NCBI GenBank assembly: GCA_026182355.1
Contig: JAPFBL010000049.1
Coordinates: forward strand, 496,001-560,000
DNA: 64,000 nt
Source of the DNA: Hermatobates lingyangjiaoensis
Lineage: Eukaryota > Arthropoda > Insecta > Hemiptera > Hermatobatidae
Reading direction: 5' to 3'
Under the pieces are notes generated by a model. That model worked only from the letters and a program-made list of their open reading frames with translations. It searched no databases and had not been told where the DNA came from. Positions 58,317 through 64,000 of this stretch are shown in pieces. How positions within the stretch are numbered: the first letter of the stretch is position 1; every line of letters starts with the position of its first letter. Both the position numbers and the translations under genes were made by a program.

Positions 58317-58545
58317 GAGGAGTTCAAAAGTCAGGAAGAGTAACAAACAGAGTAAAAGAACACACTTACAAACTCTAATTTTCGGGCAATCCGTCTTCAG
58401 GAGAAAAGAGAAAGGGAAAACAAGCACGTTGTGGACGCAATAGATCAAAAAATTGAGTTTGTAAGTGTGTTTCTTTACTCTGTGTGTTACTGTTTTTCGA
58501 TTTTGAACTGATATTGTGTCCAGTTTGGACCGTCTTTTCGTTTTT
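58317..58545. mobile_element. PLE family D, head-to-head pair
   Basis: The left arm (minus, 58340-58440) has an intact-core ribozyme. The right arm (plus, 58441-58545) starts only at TTGAGTTTGTAAG, just after the position of the cleavage site, and ends GTGTCCAGTTTGGACCG...TTTTT. The left side is (TA)n 58304-58316. Confidence 0.75.
58368..58412 (-). ncRNA. Hammerhead ribozyme, PLE family D, intact core
   Basis: Minus strand: CTGAAGA (58394-58400), extra C, stem II GG / CC with loop ATTGC, GAAA (58380-58383), AATT, A, cut between 58376 and 58375, GAG/CTC stem I. Confidence 0.75.
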
Positions 58546-58784
58546 TATATACAGTGTGTCCCGAAAAAATGTATACACAATTTAAATTATTGTAATATTG
58601 CAATAATTTATATTATAACTATAACTTTACATCATAACTATACACATAGTTGTGATCGACCGCCATGTTAACTCATCAGAAATTACAGTATGCTGTGGAT
58701 TATAATCAAAAGGATTAATTCAGTGATTTTTTTAACTCCACTGTGGCTGGTCTTATTTACTTGAACCTGCTGCACCTTTTCAAG

Positions 58785-58815
58785 TACTTTTTCGGTCTTG
58801 ATCATCATCAGTAAG
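58785..58815 (-). ncRNA. Hammerhead-like relic inside the MITE
   Basis: Minus strand: CTGATGA (58805-58811), extra T, GATC AA GACC (stem II with one A-C mismatch), GAAA (58790-58793), then palindromic AAGTACTT. It fits the window's hammerhead pattern, including the extra base, with one stem mutation. Confidence 0.4.
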
Positions 58816-58858
58816 AGAATGAGTTAATCTGAAATTTAATTTTTCCACTTAAAACATT

Positions 58859-58903
58859 TGTACAACCAAATGCAAACAATTAAGTTTGCATTTGGTTGTA
58901 CCG
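58859..58903. repeat. Perfect hairpin in the MITE
   Basis: GTACAACCAAATGCAAAC and its inverse separated by AATTAA-type sequence. Function unknown. Confidence 0.8.
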
Positions 58904-59136
58904 CATTAATTGATTACCCGCATTAATCAGCTTCGAAAAGATGGGTACATTTTTTTGTAAACCCTTGGCATTATCGGTAGTATGTAGAACAAAGCGGACT
59001 GCAGTTTGGGAACAGTTGGTGGCAAAACAATAAAATAATGCTTATTAATTAGTTTACATGGTTAAAAAAAAAAATTACAATAAACATCTAAATTACAATA
59101 ATTTAAAGTGTGTATACATTTTTTTGGGACACCCTG

Positions 59137-61000
59137 TATATATATCCTCCTCATAAGCTTTCAGATTGAATCATAAGTTAAATTTTTTTATATTTTATTG
59201 AAGAAAAAAATATTTTTGGTTGTTTTAAAAATCAGAGGATTTCTTCAGTTGTTGTTTTTGTTGTTTGCATGATAATACAAACTTTTCTAGACTCTCGTGT
59301 TAGTAGTTGTGGAGAAAAAAATTCTCTAAAAAGACATTTTAGCCAGAAAAGTAACTTTCATATGAGTCATTCTATATCACATGTTCTATATTTGTTGATA
59401 GCAAATTAAACTATTTTAAATTAAAACTAAACTACATTCATTAGAGAAGATTGCTACTGGAATAGGAATACTTCTCAACTACTTTACATCATTTCGACAG
59501 GCTATATAACGATAGATGTGTGCCCATTACGAGAAACAATGTGCAGAAGCCTGGAAAGCTAGAGTCGCGTCCAAGACTTAAACCAGTGAATTACTGGTTA
59601 AAGTCAAATATGCTGATTGTTACATCGAAGTTGACTCTAAATAATGAATGTGCCATTGCTTTAAAAGTGAATTTAGGTAATACAACTGAAAGGCATGAAA
59701 GTCATATATGTAGAATGAGGAACATTTTTGTTGAAGAAGTATTATTACCAAAATAATTTGTTCACATTGTTAAGTTATTAAAAGAAAACTATAGACTGTA
59801 ACCACTACTTTACTTTGTGATTGAATGACATTTTTAGAGTTATGAATATTTTATTGCTATAGAAGAAAATGTCACATATTTTGTAAGATGGATACTAATA
59901 TATACTCCACTATATATCTAATGATAGATGAAATCAGTGCTTTGTTCAAAATAATTCGTATTATTAAAGAAGATTAAAAATTAAACAATCTGAATGTAGA
60001 CTTTTCTTTATTTAAACTTTGTTTATCGCTGAAGTTTTGCAGAGAAGAAGGACTAAAACCGTTTTTGATGAAAATATAACACAAAATTTTGTAACAGCAG
60101 AATTACAGAGAATGTAGAAATATAAAAACAACTGAAGTACTATAAAAGATAAAAAAGGTAAAAATGTTGAAGAACTAATAAGTTTTTCTTTTAGAGGGAT
60201 GGAATTGTTACTTATAAACATACTTAAAGACTTATAATCAATAAAAAAAATATTAAAATAACAATGGCGTTTAACAATTTGATTGTAATCAGAAATTACA
60301 GGTTCTCCAAATACAACACATACTAATTGTCTCCTGCTGGGTTTTTTGCAGCTCTTTTCCAATGCATTAAAGAAAATGCATTAGCATGTTGACCATAAAA
60401 AATTACAGGGAGTATGTTACTTTAAAATTGAAAAACATATAGACTATTAGAGCATTATGAGGACTCTTCCATTTGCACACCAAATTCAAATGATTCTAAC
60501 TCATAAATTGAGTATTCATATTTAATTTAGTGAAACGAATTGTTTAATATTGTTTTGACAATATGCTGATTAATTGCTTTAACAAGCAGTTGTCACAACT
60601 TCTAATTATCTATGCTTTTTAACTAGCTTTTATTAAAGAATAAAAGTTAATAGAAGAAAGAAATAAATCTTGATAATCATTCATTATGATTTTCTTTTAC
60701 TAAACTTATAGATAATTCTGCGCATGACCCTCCAGTTAAGTTTGAAATTAACTAATAAACCATCTTTAAATTAGAAAAAAAATTGCGTTCAAAAAAATTA
60801 ACCACTAAACTAATATCCTGGAAGGATTTAAATGAGGTTATTGACTTTGTACTATGAGAAGAGGAATATACAAAAGTTGGGTATTTTACCTGAAGATGAG
60901 TATTACAGTAACATGGCCTTAGTAGATATTTCTTTTTATGAAGCTTTATGAAAAATATTTAGGATAGTTAAAATATTATATAATGAATTAGTAAAACTTT
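59137..61000. other. AT-rich sequence, no gene seen
   Basis: Frames at 59520-59756 (plus, 78 codons) and 60012-60362 (minus, 116 codons) have no recognisable motif. The latter is hydrophobic and Phe/Leu-rich, as chance frames here are. Confidence 0.4.
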
Positions 61001-61168
61001 TGTTATTGACCAAGTACTGACGAAGAAATCAAAGATTAAGTACGAGCCTGTAATGAATGTTAAGAAATGGAAAATGTAACAGTGAAAGTGACTGTTCATA
61101 TATGAAATATTCCCAATAGTTGTTGGAGAACAAATAATGTATAACTTTACCTGACAGTAGTGGATGTG
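61001..61168 (+). repeat. Dispersed repeat, copy 1 of 2
   Basis: Nearly identical by eye to 62699-62866: GTACTGACGAAGAAATCAAA, then ATTCCCAATAGTTGTTGGAG and CCTGACAGTAG. No coding in common. Type unknown. Confidence 0.8.
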
Positions 61169-61330
61169 TTGACAACGCAAATAAGTGATTCCCACTACGT
61201 TCTGTTCAGAGGAACAACGTGGTTAACTGGAATTGGTTTTCAAAAGACATCAGCGTCAGTGACAGAACATTTGAAACTTACAATAAACAAACACTTTACT
61301 CTCACCCCCACGCATAAACTTATATATATA

Positions 61331-61460
61331 CCATGATAAACGAAAAACGGTCCGGCAGGACAAATAACAATTAAAATAAGCAGTGGCACATAAACAGAAA
61401 CACAACAAAGACTCACTTTTCAATATTTCGACCGTAATGGCGGTCGAAATATTGAAAAGT
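61331..61460 (-). mobile_element. PLE family E end, folded back inside its ribozyme
   Basis: Minus-strand family E tail (CGGTCCGGCAGGACA at 61348-61362, then CACATAAACAGAAACACAACA) leads to a perfect 20-bp hairpin at 61415-61434 / 61441-61460 whose 6-base loop is the ribozyme stem II loop. CTGAGGA is absent. Both sides are TA (61321-61330 and 61460-61473). Confidence 0.75.
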
Positions 61461-61473
61461 ATATATATATATA

Positions 61474-61690
61474 ATTAAAAACATAACCATAGTTGGTAGA
61501 AACTTGCTTCTTTATAAGTTTCTCTATCTTTCTAAATAAGGATTTCGTTGTTGTATCTAAACTATATAACAAACTTCCTACACAGTTAACAGTCAACATG
61601 TTTCAACTCCTTCATAGAGCCATCTTGAGGATGAGAATGATTCTCAATTGCTTTTTCCTTTTATATAAGCAAAGTAGAGTTAATTAGAGT
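61474..61690 (-). mobile_element. PLE family K, left arm
   Basis: The minus strand carries the ribozyme (61590-61650) followed by sequence repeated on the plus strand at 61790-61930 (CATGTTGACTG, AGGAAGTTTGTTATA, CAACAACGAAATCCTTATTT). The two arms form an inverted pair. Confidence 0.7.
61588..61650 (-). ncRNA. Hammerhead relic, PLE family K
   Basis: Minus strand: CTCAAGA (61623-61629, G5 to C), extra T, stem II GGCTCT / GGAGTT with wobbles, GAAA (61601-61604), palindromic ACATGT, U, cut position between 61595 and 61594. G5 is a core residue, so this copy should be inactive. Everything else is in place. Confidence 0.65.
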
Positions 61691-61784
61691 TAATTAAGGT
61701 TGTTTGCTCAAAGCTGGGGGGGTGAGTTACCTAAGGGGTCGCTGTTATTACCTGGGATGGGTATATTTGACCTTCTTTTCCAAA

Positions 61785-61978
61785 TAGTTTTAGGCTCTAT
61801 AAAGGAGTTGAAACATGTTGACTGTAAACTGGCTAGGAAGTTTGTTATACAGTTTAGTCACAACAACGAAATCCTTATTTAGGAAGATAGAGAAACTTAC
61901 AAAGAAGCAAGTTCCTGCCAACTATGGTTATGTTTTTAATGATATGTGCTTAAAAGAAGGACTGCTACCAATATTCAC
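61785..61978 (+). pseudogene. PLE family K, 5' end and N-terminal coding fragment
   Basis: Begins inside stem II (GGCTCTATAAAGGAGTT), keeps GAAACATGTT, then untranslated sequence, then a frame with FRKIEKLTKKQVPANYGYVF and CLKEGLLPIFTN. This is the same N-terminal pattern as family F. It stops at (TA)n 61979-61996. Confidence 0.7.
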
Positions 61979-61996
61979 AAATATATATATATATAT

Positions 61997-62110
61997 CAAT
62001 GATCAAACCACAATATGAAATGAGAAAAGAAGACTAAGATCTTTCAACCGTAACAAGCGGTCTTCGTCAAAGTCAAAAACCCAGTTGTGTCCTAGAACTA
62101 TAAAATTAGA
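61997..62110 (-). mobile_element. PLE family A end with hammerhead relic
   Basis: Minus strand: family A tail starting at the TA run, GAAA (62042-62045), AGATCT, stem II intact, but TTGACGA (62064-62070, C3 to U). It ends near 62090, beyond which sequence is unrelated. Confidence 0.75.
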
Positions 62111-62698
62111 GTTCTAGGGCATTTTTAATGACACTAACTTTCAGCCTACTAGTCAATTTTTGGTCAAATTTTATGATGATGTTAATTATTAATTTCAAGT
62201 TGACTACAGAGTTCAGTTGAGTAATGGTACTGGAAAAGATAAATAGAAATTTCGTGTGACAGTTACGAGACTAAGGACTCAGAGTTATCTATTTATAATA
62301 GACAACGTTTGTAGATTACTACGTAGAGTCAATTACACAGAGAATGGGTAATTTCAGAATGTTCAGACAATCTTCCAGGGTAGTGAACCATTCAGAAACC
62401 TTTGAAATGGTTGTCTCAACATCAGACTCACGTCCTCAACTAGATAATTAATATTATAACTGGTAATAGTTAAATATTAGCACATTTTAATAATTTAATA
62501 TAACCTTTGGTGCACAAAATTGAATAATGATTAACTTACTAGTTATTTAAAGAGCATATTGTTTAGATATCAGTAAAATTTAAATCCTCCTTGCTTTTGA
62601 AACTCTTCAGAAAGATAAAGAGTTTATTAAAAAAAAAGCATGGATAAACAGAGCTAAACTATATATTTTATAGTTAACTGTATAGTTAACAATAACTA
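62111..62698. other. AT-rich sequence, no gene seen
   Basis: A small inverted CCTAGAACT / AGTTCTAGG pair lies at 62090-62119. Nothing else. Confidence 0.45.
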
Positions 62699-62866
62699 TA
62701 TTGTTATTGACAAGTACTGACGAAGAAATCAAAGATTAAGTACGAGCCTGTAATGAATGTTAATAAATGGAAAATGTAACAGTGAATGTGATTGTTCATA
62801 CATGAAATATTCCCAATAGTTGTTAGAGAACAAATAATGTTTGACTTTGCCTGACAGTAGGGGATG
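62699..62866 (+). repeat. Dispersed repeat, copy 2 of 2
   Basis: Direct-orientation match of 61001-61168, about 1.7 kb downstream. Confidence 0.8.
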
Positions 62867-64000
62867 TGTAGAGAAAGATTATACAACAGAAAGAAATATT
62901 AGTTCACTTCAATTAAACCATGATATGAAGCTCATTGTAGAAAACAGTTATAGAAAAAGCAGATGTAGCCCTTGAATAACTGAACTCTACTTGACTGAAC
63001 TTGAATAACCGAACTCTGCTTGACCGAACTTGAATAACTGAACTCTACCATATGTAATCGTATTTTTAAAATGCATTGAAAATGGATTTACATAATTGAA
63101 TTAATTCAATTTGGCTATTGTTTGGGTGTATTACCGAAATTTACAGTAAAATTGTAATCAAAGTCATTAACAGTCAAGTAAATGGCACAATTTTTTTAAA
63201 GTGGCTATATCCATTTTTTAACTACAAAGAAGATATCTTGATTGCTATACAACAATCTAAAACATATTGGTAGATGAAACGTAATAGTTGTTCCTATAAG
63301 GAGTCATATTTTGCAACTCAATATTCTAGAGATAATAATATTCTATAATATAATAATATTCTAGATTATTAAACTTAACATATAAATTGTTATTAAGACA
63401 AATATTATATTATATTTAATATATAATCAAAATTGTAGAAATGATCAAAACATCTAGGAATAGTCACTAATTGTTTTATAATGACTAAAACAAAGAGATG
63501 TACCTCACTGAAAATAATCTTACTGCTCAATCTTAGAAGAATTTTTCAAACAGCCAGACAAGTGGTGTACTTAAGTTAGTTTTGAAAGCTGTAACCCTAT
63601 CATAGGTATAACCAAAACAAAGTCAGATGATAACTTAACATGTAAACCCATCAATATATATATTTTTATGATATAATTTAAAAATATAAACATATAAAAA
63701 CAAATAATTACGGGTGGGAAAAGAAGCAGAAATGTTTTACCTCTATCAGTCTAAAAAAATATATAGATAAGGTGATTGTATATTATGTCATAATAATATT
63801 ACAATTTATTGCAGTATATATATGTGACAAAATTAGTTCAATGAAGTTATGAAGGATGCAAAGCTGGTTTCTAAATAACACATAATAATGCACTCATAAG
63901 CTAAAATGTATACTTCTATATCACATGTTCTTTAATAGTGTCATTTCTAATATTATTATTTCAAAAAAAAACTTGTTAAAAGCAATTAAAAGTTTTATAA
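62867..64000. other. AT-rich sequence, no gene seen
   Basis: A short tandem (GAACTTGAATAACYGAACTCT, about three units) lies at 62974-63048. No gene recognised. Confidence 0.5.

Larger units (their letters stand above)
58552..59136. mobile_element. Non-autonomous mariner/Tc1-like MITE
   Basis: A 585-bp element with TA on both sides (58550-58551, 59137-59138). Ends are inverted copies of about 45 bp, starting CAGTGTGTCCCGAAAAAATG on the left and CAGGGTGTCCCAAAAAAATG on the inverse of the right. No transposase. The CAGGGTGTCCC-type end is common in mariner-like elements. It landed in or next to the TA run at the end of the family D pair. Confidence 0.85.

Noticed and set aside
60012..60362. 116-codon minus-strand frame as a membrane protein
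   Set aside because: The hydrophobic Phe/Leu/Ile-rich content is what AT-rich DNA gives by chance. No motif, no start context and no homolog recognised.
61016..61045. CTGACGAAGAAATC as a hammerhead core in the dispersed repeat
   Set aside because: CTGACGA is followed by a small AATC/GATT hairpin, but no GAA(A) follows it and no stem I or stem III is visible, in either copy.

Overview
The window looks like AT-rich nuclear DNA from an invertebrate animal, most likely an arthropod. It has no bacterial-style gene layout and contains a mariner relic, tRNA-derived SINEs, many (TA)n and (GT)n microsatellites and many Penelope-like element (PLE) fragments. One SINE copy ends in three TTAGG-type units, the arthropod telomere motif. 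I cannot name the species; a chelicerate is only a guess. I found no intact host gene. The one clearly host-derived coding sequence is an intronless, 5'-truncated copy of a STAR/KH RNA-binding protein (Sam68/KHDRBS type) at 46.0-46.6 kb, which looks like a processed pseudogene.

Layout. 1-14 kb: mostly featureless AT-rich DNA with two SINEs (1.8 and 4.3 kb) and a degenerate tandem repeat (12.1-12.8 kb). 14.4-18.8 kb: first cluster of PLE pieces and hammerhead-ribozyme (HHR) motifs. 19-23 kb: empty. 23.3-31.6 kb: dense PLE cluster with reverse transcriptase (RT) and GIY-YIG endonuclease fragments, head-to-head ribozyme pairs, and one 628-bp insertion with a 15-bp target duplication. 33.8-37.2 kb: a diverged tandem repeat of about 115 bp. 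39.5-41 kb: a ribozyme pair and a SINE. 46-47 kb: the KH retrocopy. 50.1-52.8 kb: a third PLE cluster. 53.3 kb SINE; 54.0 kb (GT)n; 54.7-55.6 kb mariner deletion derivative. 57.1-59.1 kb: four stacked ribozyme pairs and a TA-flanked MITE. 61.3-62.1 kb: last PLE cluster.

Main result. About thirty copies of a type I hammerhead core are recognisable in at least ten sequence families (called A-I and K here). Each has CUGANGA, a stem II hairpin, GAAA, a very short self-complementary stem III and a cleavage site, or a mutated form of these. Where downstream or upstream coding remains, it is PLE sequence: N-terminal region, RT, connector, and GIY-YIG endonuclease with its Cys motif. PLEs carrying hammerheads in their terminal repeats are known. 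The notable points here are the density, the palindromic stem III in most families (AGATCT, ACGCGT, ACATGT, AATT, ATAT), one extra nucleotide after CUGANGA in every family, and the repeated arrangement of two 5'-truncated copies head to head with their 3' ends facing (TA)n on both sides. I infer that the self-complementary (TA)n target lets reverse transcription start from both broken ends.

Limits. All calls were made by eye without searches or folding software. Family names A-I and K are local labels, and boundaries are usually good to about 10 bases.
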